A stretch of DNA of 64,000 bases from Bidens hawaiensis (taxonomy: Eukaryota > Streptophyta > Magnoliopsida > Asterales > Asteraceae), in assembly GCA_021521415.1 (NCBI GenBank), contig JAIQDT010004247.1, forward strand, positions 62,001 to 126,000, read 5' to 3'. The notes below the pieces were generated by a model. It searched no databases. It saw only the letters and a list, made by a program, of their open reading frames with translations, and had not been told where the DNA came from. The position numbers and the translations under genes were made by a program. Within the stretch, counting starts at the first letter, position 1; every line of letters starts with the position of its first letter. Below are positions 11,006 to 21,989 of this stretch, in pieces.

Positions 11006-12850
11006 CTCAACTTGAGATAGAAAGCAAGAGCATTTAGCAAGATTTACAATTCCCGAAGAATGTAAGTTAGTGTAAGCACACAATATGTTATTATCACTTG
11101 ACGAAGCAACTTGTTGACGTGTACGAACGCCCACATCAAGTTCTCCAATGATGTTTTCCTGTGGATGATATCCATGAATCCAAAGAGTGGGATTCTCAGG
11201 AACAATAACATTATCAAATAAGTTAGTGTAATGTTCAACCAACTCGGGAGATGAAACATTATCACTGTCAAGGTCAATAACTTGAACTTCAGCTTAATCA
11301 TCATCAGAAGAAGTAGAAACATTATCAATAGCAACTGGAGAAACAACTTGAGGTTCTTCAGTTGGAGCATCTGGTTGAGCTTCAACATCATTAGAACTTG
11401 AAAATCTTGGAATGGTCAAATGATCTTCAAAGTATGCACGAACCAGATCTTCGTCAATGTGTTCAGTCGAAGGAGTAAATGAAATAAATAAACTATCGTA
11501 GTCAAACATCCAGTCTGGACCTTTCCCTTGAGAAGGAGTTGTGTACTTTTGACAGTCCACATTGTACCATTCTTCAACACAACCAGATGTGAAATTATAA
11601 ACCCTTTTCTTTGGATATGCATATCCCAAGAAATACCCTTCGATAGCTTTTTCTTCAAATTTACCCGAATCCTTCTTCAACATTGTACACGGACATCCAA
11701 ATGGTTCCAGGTACTTTAAATTAGGTTTTCTATTATTTAAGAGCTCGTAGTTTGTCTTCTTGAGTCGTTTCACAGTTAGAACTCGATTAAGCGTATAACA
11801 AGCTGTATTCACTGCCTCATTTCAGAATTGGACAGGAAGCTTTGAATCAGCGAGCATTGTGCGTTCAGCTTCAATCAGAGTTCTATTTTTCCGTTCAGCA
11901 ACACCGTTTTGTTGAGGTACATAAGGTGCACTATATTCTCGGTGAATTCCCTTTTGAATACAAAAGAAATCCAATATAGTGTTTTTGAATTCAGTGCCAT
12001 TATCAATTCGGATTCTCCTCACCTTTTGTTTATACAGTGATTCGATCTTAGTACTAAGGTTTTGTACCAAAACCGGTGTTTGATCCTTCAAACTCATAAA
12101 TAACACCCAAGAGTATCTTGAATAATCATCAGTCACGACAAGACAATACCAGTCTCCAGAAATACTCGCACGATTCACTGGACCAAACAAATCCATATGA
12201 AGTCGTTCAAGAGGAGTATCAATGGAATTCAATAACTTAGAGGGATGTGTCTTCTTCTTCTGCTTGCCATTTTTGCATGCAACGTAGTGATCGGATAACT
12301 TAAAATTCTTTAACGAGACACCCTCAACTAAGTCATTTGCCATTAAATAATTCATCTTTCTGACATGTATGTGACCCATTCTACGATGCCATAGAATCGA
12401 GTCTTTCTCAGTTGCTTTCGAGACAAAACATGTTTCGATCGATGTGGATACCTTAGAACTCATATTTAAGGCATAAATATCATTTGATCGTGGTGATCGC
12501 ATGACAACCATGTCCTCGGGAATAAGATAACCCGGTTTCAAGATAAGACATTCTTTGTCAGTAAATATCGTAGTGTACTTTTTATCACAAATCTGCGATA
12601 CACTCAATAAGTTATGATCAACTTTGTCGCAATAATTTACTTTCTCAAACGTAATGTGACCATTTGAAACTTCACCCTCTTGTGTGATCATGCCCCCAGA
12701 ATTCCCAGAAAATGCTACATAACCCCCTTGAATATTTCTCACATTTGATAGAGGTTGAGATTTCCAGTGATATGACGAGAACATCCGCTATCCATGATCC
12801 AGTTTTCACCAGAAATGGACTTGGATGAACCCTACATACAAACAAAAGTG
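11006..12850 (-). pseudogene. Copia 1 protease, GAG-pre-integrase and integrase
   Basis: The protease active site (DSGCSRHITG) is encoded at about 12763-12792, in a frame shifted relative to the following open frame. That frame has the GAG-pre-integrase pattern (LWHRRMGHIHVRKMN) and the integrase core (LHMDLFGPVNRAS, VVTDDYSRYSWVLFM, RIDNGTEFKN, YVPQQNGVAERKN), including the spaced acidic residues of the DDE triad. It stops at 11822-11824 (TGA where Trp is expected), continues with NRKPNLKYLEPFGCPC and GYFLGYAYPKKRVYN, and breaks again near 11,294. Integrase inserts the cDNA into host chromosomes. The breaks show a non-functional copy. Confidence 0.9.
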
Positions 12851-12856
12851 ATTAGT

Positions 12857-14563
12857 TCAAAAGGCAGCCCAGGCCTCAGTCTTGGGCACCTTTTGGCTTT
12901 CTCTTTGATCATTAACTTTAACAGATTTCAATTGTTGTTCAGCCACTTGTGAATAAGTCACCGGCTTCCTAGACTTTCGTCTTAAGTAAGCTGCCTGAAC
13001 AATGTTTGAATTCTTGTTTTGACATATGGGTTCAATTGGAACGAATTTTGGTTTCACTTGACCATGTGTCTCTTTGACATAAAAAACCTTCCTAGGATTC
13101 ACATTAGAGAACAAAATATGAGTATCATCAGCATACGACACAGGTCATTTCAGGATCTCCTTGACCAATGGAATTGGCTTAGATTTGTCCTTGATAAAAG
13201 GATGAAGATTCTGATAGTTCTGCTGACTACAATTCCTCACAACAAGACCCTGTTGACCACAAAGAAAACAACTTCGCATGTCTACATGATGATGTTGAGA
13301 ATTAGTTGGAATAAATGATACAGACGGTTGATGATGACTCACATTTTTAGTCATGCTCTTAGCAAACTCATCAGATAATTCAGACTTCTTCTTTAGGTAA
13401 AAATCTAAATTAGAACAGTTTGAAAAACTTTTTAGTGTGTCTGTCCCATTTGACTTCACAAATTTAATTTTCTTAGCTTGTTTTAAAAGTTGTTTTGCCT
13501 TAGTCAGTGGGTCAGATTGAACTGATGTTTTTGTTTGAGCATACACACGTTCAAGTTCTTGAATTTTTGAAGTTTCATTGACAAAAACACTCTCAATAAG
13601 TCCAGGTTTGATAATACTTATTGGAATATCTTTTTCAGTGAACATCGTATCCATTCCTTTTAACTTAAAAACTCTAGCTGATGAAGACTTAGAACTCGGA
13701 GGATTAATGAAACGCATTAAGTCCTCGTCAGAAATATTTGGTTTAACTGACTTCTTTGCCTTCATAGAGTTCACTTTCATCAGAGTTTCCTTTTTCACTT
13801 GAGGTTTGTGTGAACCACACACAGCTTCCTCAAACTCTTGAGGTTCGCAAAGAATATGATTAGAACTAGGAATGTTCTTATTCTTGTGTATAATCTCAGG
13901 TTCAAACACATCTTCAATAATCACTTTGTCAACATTTTCAACAAAGACCTTTTTACTTTCCACATGAGATTTTTGAGGAGCAACTTGGGGTTTGACAATT
14001 TCAGGTTTAATCAATTTAGGTTTTTCATAAATCACGGAATCTTTTTGAATCAAATCCTCTTCTTTTCATGCAAAAGGATTAATTTTATAATCATTATGGA
14101 AAGGTGGTGGAATTTCAACAAAACCAATACCTATCTTGGAATCTTTTTGTTTTCCAGATACTTCAATAATTTCATTCAACAGAAAAGATGAATTCCTAAA
14201 TTTCCCCAATTTGTTCTTCAACTCAAGAACCTCATTCTCAAGCTCAGTTATCTTTGAACGATGTTTCAAGATTTCCTGAAACTTTTGGTCATTAATGGTC
14301 ATTTTCACAGATAACTCGGCTTTGAGATCATGGTTACTTGTCGACAATGCTTCAATCTTTTCTCGAGATCTCCTTTGAGATTCAAGAGATTGTCGATAAG
14401 TATCCTTAAGAGAAGCAATTTCTCTTATTAGACTATCATTTTGATTTTTCAATGATTCTAACTTAGATTTGTTAGATTTACAGTCAACACATGATGCTTT
14501 AATAAATGAAGTAGCAGAAATAGAGTTACTAACCTCATTGATCTTGGCCATGCAAGCAAACAT
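12857..14563 (-). pseudogene. Copia 1 gag C-terminal extension with coiled coil and second zinc knuckle
   Basis: Three open segments lie in one frame, separated by in-frame stops (TGA near 14066, TGA at 13145-13147). The first (14563-14066) is a heptad-rich coiled coil (KITELENEVLELKNKLG). The second (14053-13148) is Lys/Ser-rich and holds a second CCHC-like knuckle, CFLCGQQGLVVRNC, in which the expected His is Leu. The third (13141-12857) is basic and ends just before the protease. Some plant copia lineages carry such a long spacer between the gag knuckle and the protease; it may mediate capsid assembly or RNA binding. An equivalent two-knuckle layout is found in copia element 2. Confidence 0.7.
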
Positions 14564-16065
14564 TTATTCAGAGGGCTTGTCGCAAGAGTCGTCAGAATCA
14601 GATCCAGAATCATTATCGGAAGACATCTCACTACCAGTTGCATCTTGACAATCTTTATGTAACCCAAACATAGCCAAATTTGCTTGAACAACATTGCATA
14701 GTAACCGTTGTGACCAATCATTTCCATCTGCTAACATTGCTTGTGTTGTAGAAGAAGATGGTTTCTTTTCAGCATCACTTCCTCGTGGTGTAGAAGCATT
14801 TTGACTTTGACCACGAGGTCCAGTGTATTCTTTTCTTGGTTTGTCACATTCCTTCACGAAATGCCCAAATTCTTGACAATTATAACACTTTACTTTTAAT
14901 TTGTCAAAACCCAACTTCTTGTTTAAGGCTGGAAGATCTTTTCCAGTTCTCTGCGCGAATATTTTAACTTTACGAACGATCATAGCCATGTTCCATTTTA
15001 AATACATGATTTCTAGATCATCTGGATCTATCTGATCATAGTCCTCATCTGTTAAATCACTTGTGGCAATTTTACTACTCACTAAGTTTTCATATGAAGA
15101 CATAAAAGCCGTCAGAAAAGCAAAGTTTTGCTCAGCTTCCATCATATTAACACTAGGTGGTGTAGCAAATGGATTTGTATTAGTTGAACTACCAGAACCA
15201 CCCGAATTACCAGCAGAGTAGAAACAAACTTTTGGATCATTAAACATAGTTGATTCTTGTTCACTTGCAGCATGAGTATAAAAACAGTGATTGGAGAGAT
15301 CGTTGAACTAAGAGGCATACTTCCACCATAGAAAGCTGGATCTTGATTTTCTTTGGAGGATTTTTGACACTTAAGATCGTATTCTCTAGCTTCGATCTTT
15401 TGTAGAAATTCAAGTGCCGTCAAGTCTTCATTCACAAAATAGTCATTCTCTTTCAAAACCATTAGAAATGTTGAGTAGGAACTTGGAAGCACACTTTTAA
15501 TAGTGTCAATTTTATCCCTTTCAGAAATTTTCATTTTCATCTTGTCCATTTCAGCAATTAAATAACTAAATCTTGTAGTCATCTCTTCAACTGTTTCTCC
15601 CTTCAATAGATTAAAGTTTCGAAACTGAAACTTGAGCATCACTTTCTTACTCTCAGCTGTGTTTCCCATGCTTCTCATACGCAGATGTTGAAATAAAGAC
15701 GCACATCTCTTGATACTACCAACTTGATGAAAGATATTTTCTGGTAATTCCATAGTAAAAGTAGAATAGGCTTTTATCTCGATTTCTAAAACTTTCTTCT
15801 CTTCTTGTGAGTATTGAGAAACAGTTTTAGGAGTATACCCAATAGTATCATCACCAATCATTGGTGCAACATAAACTTCATCAAGACAATATGAGCAATC
15901 AGGATGAACAGAACCCAAATGTGCACGAAACCGAGGTTCCCACTTGGCAAAGTCACTGAACTTCATCAATCTTGGACATTTAGAATGCGAACCTATCTCA
16001 GTATCAAGTTGCAACATTTGTTGCATCAACATGTTTTGAGACGCTAATGCATACATGCCGGCCAT
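14564..16065 (-). pseudogene. Copia 1 gag
   Basis: Gag starts at an ATG at 16065-16063 (MAGMYALASQNMLMQQ). It has the capsid-type region with KFSDFAKWEPRFRAHL and NLLKGETVEEMTTRFSYLIA, then a frameshift near 15,200-15,250. The downstream frame carries a canonical CX2CX4HX4C zinc knuckle (CYNCQEFGHFVKEC) and an acidic Ser/Asp tail. It ends in TAA at 14564-14566, directly and in frame before the next segment. Gag forms the particle that packages element RNA, and the knuckle binds nucleic acid. Confidence 0.88.
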
Positions 16066-17211
16066 TTTTGAAAAATTTAAGTGTTTAACGAATCAAATAG
16101 TGAAATAGCTTAACGAATCAGTAAACAGTTATAGCGAACTGTGAACAGTTATAGCGAACTGTGAACAGTGTTTAACGAATCAACTCTTAACGAAGTTAAG
16201 ACTAATCAGCAACGAAGTACCTTAACGAATGAGGTGAGTGTTTTAGCGAATCAAAAGTCAACTTAACGAGTCAACTTAACGAATCACAAATAAAGTTAAT
16301 GAATCAACCAAATGGCGAAACAGATAACGAATGAGATGAAGGTTTAGCGAATCCCAAGTCAACTTAGCGAATCACAAATCAACTTAGCGAATTGACCAAA
16401 CGAATCACAAAGGATTAGTTTAGAGAATCACAAAGGATTAGTTTAGCGAATCAGATGATAATCAGTAATGAATCACTAAGAAATGCTTAGCGAATTAATA
16501 TAACGAATCAGCTACAGTTGATTAGTGAATCACACTATAGCGAATCAGGTTGTTACAACCGTTTGTAACAAACTCTGACACCTTATGCCACGTGGCAAAG
16601 GTTGTTATGACACAATTCCCCAAGAAGAACACGTGTCACACGAATCGGTTAATCTAGTTAACGAACTAGATAACACGAACCAATAATTCACACGAATTAA
16701 TTAACGAACTAGGTAGCGAAGTAGCAAAATTGATAACGAATCACAGATAAACATATAGCGAATCACCATACAGATGATAGCGAATTACGTTCATCTTCAA
16801 ATCTTCAAAGTAATTTTTCCAAAATTATGAACATCAAACTTCGAAACCCAGAAATATACAAATCCGTAATACTTTCTTATTACTCAACCAAAACACACAA
16901 TCAACCTATCAAAATCATCGTAATCACCTCGCGATTTCAACACCACAATCCTCGTAATCGATTATTCCCGATAACCAATTCAATTTGACCAAAAACACAC
17001 CCCTGTTTCGGATTTAAACCGAATCCAAATCCAAAACACACAAATCCAATCCAAACCTCAATTCCACTTAACAATACCTTACCAATACTTAAATCAACTC
17101 AAATCCATAATTCAATCAATTCAAATCAAAATTGATTCAAAACCAAACAAACAGAAAACTAACAAAAATGAAATAATTAAAACACCAAATCAAGTGTAAT
17201 GAGCACCAACG
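16066..17211 (-). promoter_or_regulatory. Copia 1 leader with iterated TARCGAA motif
   Basis: Between the primer site and gag lie 1.1 kb of non-coding leader. From about 16,080 to 16,790 the plus strand carries about 23 exact copies of TARCGAA (11 TAACGAA and 12 TAGCGAA by eye) plus near matches, commonly extended to TAACGAATCA or TAGCGAATCA. All run in one orientation, and on the element's own strand they read TTCGYTA. The remaining leader (16,800-17,211) is AC-rich and lacks the motif. Retroelement leaders hold packaging and translation signals, but the role here is unknown. Confidence 0.8.
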
Positions 17212-17223
17212 GCTCTGATACCA
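17212..17223 (-). other. Primer binding site of copia 1
   Basis: The minus strand reads TGGTATCAGAGC, complementary to the 3' end of initiator tRNA-Met, two bases inside the LTR edge at 17226. This is the usual primer of plant copia elements and fixes the element's direction. Confidence 0.92.
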
Positions 17224-17459
17224 CTTGTTTGATCTCGGATTACCAATCAATAACAATAACAGATCTCAGATCTATAAATATCCGATTAGTACTCTTAAGG
17301 ATCTAGCTCATAATTAACCGATTCAGTGTTATAAATATGTATATATTATCAATATATTAGATGAATAATGTTAAGGTAAAGCTTGAGAGAGAGCAATTGG
17401 TTAATTAACACTCAAAAAACTCTTTTCAAAAACTTACATTAAAAGTGAACAGTAGTTCA

Positions 17460-17469
17460 CTATATATAG
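17460..17469 (-). promoter_or_regulatory. TATA box in copia 1 LTR
   Basis: CTATATATAG lies mid-LTR, with the stem-loop cluster immediately upstream on the element strand. The identical decamer occupies the matching position in copia 2 (21846-21855). A GTGAACAGTAGTTCAC palindrome overlaps its downstream edge. Confidence 0.6.
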
Positions 17470-17477
17470 AAGGTGAT

Positions 17478-17628
17478 CTGGTTCGCTAACATCCCCTAGC
17501 AAACCAGCTTCCCCTTCGTTACATAAATAACCATAGCGAAGCACCCCCTGATTCGTTAACATCCCCTAACGAATCAGGAGGAAATACATTACTTGGCTAG
17601 TTCGCTAACATCCTCTAGTGAACTAGCC
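17478..17628. promoter_or_regulatory. Four stem-loops upstream of the copia 1 TATA box
   Basis: Stem-loops are at 17478-17507, 17514-17541, 17548-17577 and 17595-17628. The first, third and fourth share an 8-nt loop, ACATCCCC or ACATCCTC. The third has perfect 11-bp arms (CTGATTCGTTA), the fourth 13-bp arms with one mismatch (GGCTAGTTCGCTA), and the first 11-bp arms with one mismatch (CTGGTTCGCTA). The second has 8-bp arms with one mismatch and another loop. Each stem is built from TTCGYTA and its complement TARCGAA. Confidence 0.85.
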
Positions 17629-17736
17629 TTTAACTTAGCGAACTGGCTATTAATTACATTAATTATTACATTATTTAATAAACAAAAATGTTAACATTAA
17701 ATACAAAGACTCTAGACGCAAAACCGTGCACTAACA

Positions 17737-18394
17737 CTGGCCCAAAGAGGTCCATATGAGGTAACTGAAAGACTGACGAGATGGTATTAATTAACTTAGG
17801 TTTATGAGATTTTCGATGATGTTTTCCCAAGGCACAAGCCACACATTTTTCAACGGTCACAAAATCTTTGATAGGTAAACCACGCACTAAATTATTTTTA
17901 GCAAGACGATTTAGATTTTTAACATTTGCATGACCAAGCCGACGATGCCAAAGCATCGCATTATGTTCCGACACTTATGAAAACAAGCATGTAATTTCGT
18001 CGGGAACATTTTGGTTCATGTCGATCACATAAGCATTATCTTTTCGTTGTGATCGAACAAGAATCCATTCCTCTGGTATGATTATACCGGGTTTCAGAAT
18101 TAAGCACTCTTTTTTAGTAAAATGAGTTGAAAAATCCTTGTCACAAATTTGCGACACGCTTAACAGACTGTGCTTCAACTCTGGAACAAAATTGACATTT
18201 TCAAATTTTAACACACCGTTACTTACAGTACCCTTTTGAGTGATTTTTCCTTTCTCCCCTCCCGCAAAAGACACATACCCACCATTAAATGTTTGAATGT
18301 CGTTTAGCTGGGTGATGTCTCCTGTCATGTGCCTGGAACAGCCACTATCAACATACCAAGGTCTGATGATATTCCTCCATAGCTGTCCCTGCAC
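17737..18394 (-). pseudogene. Copia 2 protease and truncated integrase
   Basis: The frame starts at 18394 and quickly shows the protease site WYVDSGCSRHMTG. The GAG-pre-integrase follows (NAMLWHRRLGHANVKNLNRL) after an in-frame stop at about 17975. The zinc-binding His/Cys spacing is completed by KCVACALGKHHRKSHKP. The integrase core has only just begun (HMDLFGPV) when the sequence switches to the copia 1 LTR; the apparent extra residues down to 17675 are LTR-derived. It cannot be functional. Confidence 0.9.
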
Positions 18395-18399
18395 AAAAC

Positions 18400-19556
18400 G
18401 CGGGATTAGTTAGTTTTTGGTACCCAGTCCATACATACACTGGGTGACCCTGACTCATCAACTTTTGTCACAGACTGCCATGTCATATCCTTTTGATCAT
18501 CAAAAATAGAGTGATTAGTTGCTTTTGCCGGAGATTTAGGCAACCACTTATGTCTGGAAGACTTGGAATTATAAGTACGAATGGTTGTCATTATCTCCGG
18601 TGCCTCAGACGTAGAATTATTATATGAAATAGTTTTCTTCATCTCCTGTTTAGGTCTAGTGTTGGTGTTTATATGTGATTTTGAATGTGAAACACCTTTA
18701 CTGATCCTTCTTTTGATCATGTTGGGTTTGGTCTGATGAGGAGTAAACCTGCCAGACTTGTTTCGATTCCAATCATCGTCAAAGGAACTAGCCGAAAAAT
18801 GTCTAAACCCTTTCCTATATGCATCATGATTCACATATGGCATATTCCTTTGATAAAATCCGTAGTATGGAATGTACGAACGATGTGGGAAATTTCTGGC
18901 AATATGACCAGGAATGCCACAGTTGAAACATGTCTGGCGTTTTATGAAAAAACATTCTGATCAGATCCTTGTCTGGACTGGTTGTGTGGACCAGTCTGTT
19001 TAGATTTGCGAGAATTAACATTATGTCTTTTGAACTTATCACCTTGGTTGTCGTTGGAGCATCCCTCCTTGACAAACTTAGGTGCAACATAATTTTCTGA
19101 TGTTTTTGAAATTTTTTGAGTTTTGTTTTTATTAGAAATTCCATTACGATAATTCAAAGTTTCAACCGAATCAATCACACAAGTATCCTTGCTCTTTAAA
19201 ACAGATCCCACACAAACAGTCGGAATAACAGAATTTAAAACAGGAAGTTCTAAAGAGACATTAGAAATGAAATTATTAACAAAATCAAAACATGGGTCAT
19301 CATCCTCATCAGTCCACTCCTTCACAATTAATTTTTCTGCACATGAGGTAGACACGTTAGAATCATTCACACTTGAGTTAGATGAATCGGAACTAGCAGA
19401 GCCAGTCCCCTCACCTTTATTTTGTTTACCGTATTTCAAATCTTTTATCTTTTCTTCATGTTCTTTGGTAACAGGAGTAGGAACATAGTTGTGGTTGTAT
19501 GGTGGGGGAACTTGACTGAATCCTATCCCCTCACATTCATTTTCCTTCCACCACAA
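18400..19556 (-). pseudogene. Copia 2 gag C-terminal extension with second zinc knuckle
   Basis: The open segment 19556-18942 is polar, and a frame change near 18,950 leads into 18843-18406. Across the change lies CFNCGIPGHIARNF, a CCHC knuckle whose last Cys is Phe. The following segment is basic and Ser/Thr-rich, ending MDWVPKTN just before the protease. The arrangement parallels that of copia 1: canonical first knuckle, long spacer, mutated second knuckle, protease. Confidence 0.7.
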
Positions 19557-21098
19557 CTAATTTTCAATCATTGAAGTGAACGCCATGTATGCAAACTGAA
19601 GCTCCTTAACCTTCTCCTCAGCAGTGTTTTCGTCTTCAGATTCCTCAACCGTTGCGAAATATGCAGTTTGATTTCCAATATTCAACGCAACCATCTGTCC
19701 TTCCCATGAGAACGTTTGAGCAACCATACCTCTCTCCCCGTTACTTGAACTACCTCCAGCTTCACCCAGAGCATTTCCGGCTGGAACCAAGGCCCTTTCC
19801 ATATTCACTTCTTTAGCCGGATTGGTGCATTCTCGAGCAAAATGACACGGCTCATAACAGTTGTAACACCTGAGAGTTTCCTTGTTAAAACCCACCTTTT
19901 GATTATTTGGCATGTTCCAGTTATTTCTACCCGTCCTTTTGGTAAACTTCTTAGCACGAATGACCACCATGGCAATTTGCCACGAGTTGTCCATTTCTTC
20001 AACATCATCAGGATGAATCTGATCAAATTCAGTAGCAGCCATGGGTTGAACTAGATCTCCTGCCAGAAACGCATGGTAACAATTCATAAATCCTGCCATT
20101 AATGCAATATTCTCTTGAGTTTCTTTGGGTATGGTAGGAATCTGGCTGGGGTTTACACTGGAGGCGACTTTGCTAGCATCACTAACTGACTGACCAGATT
20201 TAGCAAAGAACACTGGAGCTGGGTTGGGTGAGTTTGATGATGATGATTGACCAAGGGTGGATGAGAACATCTGAAAGTTTCCCGGTGGTGGTAGTTGGGA
20301 GGGCTTAAATAGTGAGAAACTATCCTGAGACATGAGGGCACTGTAAGAAGTAACGTTATATCCAGCAGCGCTATAAGAGCTAGCATGATTTATTGCCCGT
20401 TGTTTATCATCCATATCGCAGGCCTTAATAGTAGCAATCATCTCGGTCATACTCATTCTGTTAAGATCTTTGGTCTTCTTAATGACTGCAACATGCATGT
20501 CCCAATTCTTTGGCAGAGAATTCACCAACTTGTTGTTAATCTCTGAGGTTTGTAGAAGAATTCCAGTAGTTCTCATTTCAGTTGCAAGGGATATGAACCT
20601 TTGAAGCTGAGATTCCAGTGTTTCTCCCAGAACGTGATTAAACATATTAAACTTCTGTCGCAACAAATCCTGGCGACTTCTCTTCATATCCTCGTTACCC
20701 TCATAAACTTCTATCAGTGCATCCCACAACTCCTTTGCTTATTGGAGTTCTCTAAACTGGAGAGCGATCTCGGGTGAAAGTGCCATAGTTAGAGTTGATA
20801 AAGCTTTCTCATCTTCTTCAACTTTTGCAAAGTCATCATCGTCGTATTGAGCAACTGGTTTCACAAGAACCTCAGTTGAACCAGCCCTTTGATAAGTAAT
20901 CCTTTGAGGTCCCCTCACAATACTTCTCCAAATCTTTGAATCTTTCATTTTGGCATAGAGTTGAAAACGAAATTTCCATTCATTGAACCCTTCAGAGGAT
21001 AACAGACGAGATACACGTGTAGCAGTACCCATGATTGAATCAAGTTCTTGGTGAAGAGATGAGTTAATTGAGTTGCTCCCATTGGTTAACTGGGCCAT
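19557..21098 (-). pseudogene. Copia 2 gag
   Basis: Starts at 21098 (MAQLTNGSNSINSSLHQELD). The capsid-type region includes LSSEGFNEWKFRFQLYAKM, and after an in-frame TAA at 20739-20741 it continues with LWDALIEVYEGNEDMKRSR and LRQKFNMFNHVLGETLESQL. A canonical zinc knuckle, CYNCYEPCHFAREC, lies downstream, and the frame ends at 19557. One nonsense codon separates two otherwise long open segments, so decay is limited in this part. Confidence 0.88.
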
Positions 21099-21192
21099 TT
21101 CAAAATAGTTATTGATTTATTTTAAGGTCTAATTGAAATAATAGTCCAATATGAGAAGCCCAAACTTAGACCGGCTGAAAACAGTAACTTGG

Positions 21193-21400
21193 GCCGAGAA
21201 CTAGTGTCTTCCAAGAACGCAAAGCTGACCAAATACTGACCGAGAACTGTGTTGGCCGAAAACTAACTTTGACCGAGATCTCTGTTTGACCGAGAATAAA
21301 GTTTGGCCGAGAACTATATTCAGCCGAGAACTAGACTTTGACGTAACACTTAGCCGAGAACTAGATTCAGCCGAAAACAACACTTAGCCGAGAACACAGC
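21193..21400 (-). promoter_or_regulatory. Copia 2 leader with iterated CCGAGAAC motif
   Basis: Between gag and the primer site, about eight exact CCGAGA copies, usually GCCGAGAACTA or ACCGAGAAC, plus two GCCGAAAAC variants, recur about every 20-25 bp on the plus strand in one orientation. They occupy the same relative place as the TARCGAA array in copia 1, but with an unrelated sequence. Confidence 0.8.
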
Positions 21401-21612
21401 GACCGAAATCCCTAAACCTTCCAGATTTTGACGTAACAAACTTTCGTAAATTATGGATTGATGATATGTTTCCAAGTCAAACCAATATTTACTAAAAATA
21501 ACTCGACCTTCACTTCCGATCAACTGTTTGCCAGAAAAAATTCCTACACCACTAAAAACAATATGATCTTGAATCCGTTGATATCACAATAACGAGCCTG
21601 AATTCGTCAAAG

Positions 21613-21624
21613 GCTCTGATACCA
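21613..21624 (-). other. Primer binding site of copia 2
   Basis: The minus strand reads TGGTATCAGAGC, complementary to initiator tRNA-Met, two bases from the LTR edge at 21627. Confidence 0.9.
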
Positions 21625-21626
21625 AT

Positions 21627-21989
21627 TGTAAGTCCCGAATCTGGATCACTACAATATGATACCAACCAAACGAGTATTAGTGCGGAATACCAATGCTCGG
21701 TTATTCAAGAACACAAGTGATAACAAGAAAACGAACACTAAGTTTCATCAAAACACACGCATATTGATTACGTCGGGTGCTTAAGCACTTACAATACTTG
21801 AATAATAATAAGAATGAACAACTTTTAACCCTATACATTACACATCTATATATAGGGACAACAACCTAAGCCGGCCCAATGTACACCAAGCCCACCGAAA
21901 ACACAAGTGTGTTCTCGGTTTACATAAACGCCCAAAACCAAGTCCAACTAAGCATTAGACAAACTCAAACCACAAAACTAGGCCAAACA
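21627..21989 (-). mobile_element. Copia 2 5' LTR
   Basis: The LTR starts on the plus strand with TGTAAGTCCCGAATC next to the primer site. A plausible end is GGCCAAACA at 21989, giving about 363 bp; the outer end is uncertain because no second LTR is available for comparison. A TATA box (CTATATATAG, 21846-21855) and an inverted pair CCGAAAACACA/TGTGTTCTCGG (21895-21918) lie inside. Confidence 0.65.
21846..21855 (-). promoter_or_regulatory. TATA box in copia 2 LTR
   Basis: CTATATATAG, identical to the one in copia 1. An 11-bp inverted pair built from the leader motif lies 40 bp upstream on the element strand. Confidence 0.55.

Larger units (their letters stand above)
8945..17736 (-). mobile_element. 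Ty1-copia LTR retrotransposon 1, 3' LTR missing
   Basis: Read on the minus strand, the order is 5' LTR (17736-17226), tRNA-Met primer site, a long leader, gag, protease, integrase, reverse transcriptase and RNase H, ending with an AT-rich tail to about 8945. The order integrase before reverse transcriptase defines Ty1-copia. The polyprotein is interrupted by many stops and several frameshifts, so it is defective. No second LTR is present: neither the LTR start nor its end sequence occurs left of 9,460, and the element abuts the 188-bp array. It sits inside the integrase region of copia element 2. The right boundary is well supported by TG...CA ends; the left boundary is approximate. Confidence 0.9.
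17226..17736 (-). mobile_element. Copia 1 5' LTR
   Basis: The LTR is 511 bp. On the minus strand it starts TGTTAGTGCACGG at 17736 and ends ATCAAACA at 17226, with TG...CA ends and a short TGTT/AACA inverted match. The left edge touches the primer site. The right edge coincides exactly with the point where the integrase frame of copia 2 is lost. The probable U3 holds a cluster of stem-loops and a TATA box. Confidence 0.85.
17737..21989 (-). mobile_element. Ty1-copia LTR retrotransposon 2, 5' half only
   Basis: On the minus strand it has a 5' LTR (about 21989-21627), a primer site, a leader, gag, protease and the start of integrase. The integrase frame is cut at 17737 immediately after LPHMDLFGPV by the LTR of copia 1. 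No reverse transcriptase or 3' LTR of this element occurs in the window, so its 3' half was lost along with the 3' LTR of copia 1. The polyprotein contains several stops. Confidence 0.85.

Noticed and set aside
13019..14191. Plus-strand frames opposite copia 1 gag/spacer
   Set aside because: They are antisense shadows of the clearly recognisable minus-strand polyprotein.
17675..17736. Novel C-terminus on the copia 2 integrase (VHGFASRVFVFNV)
   Set aside because: These residues are read from the LTR of copia 1, which begins exactly here.
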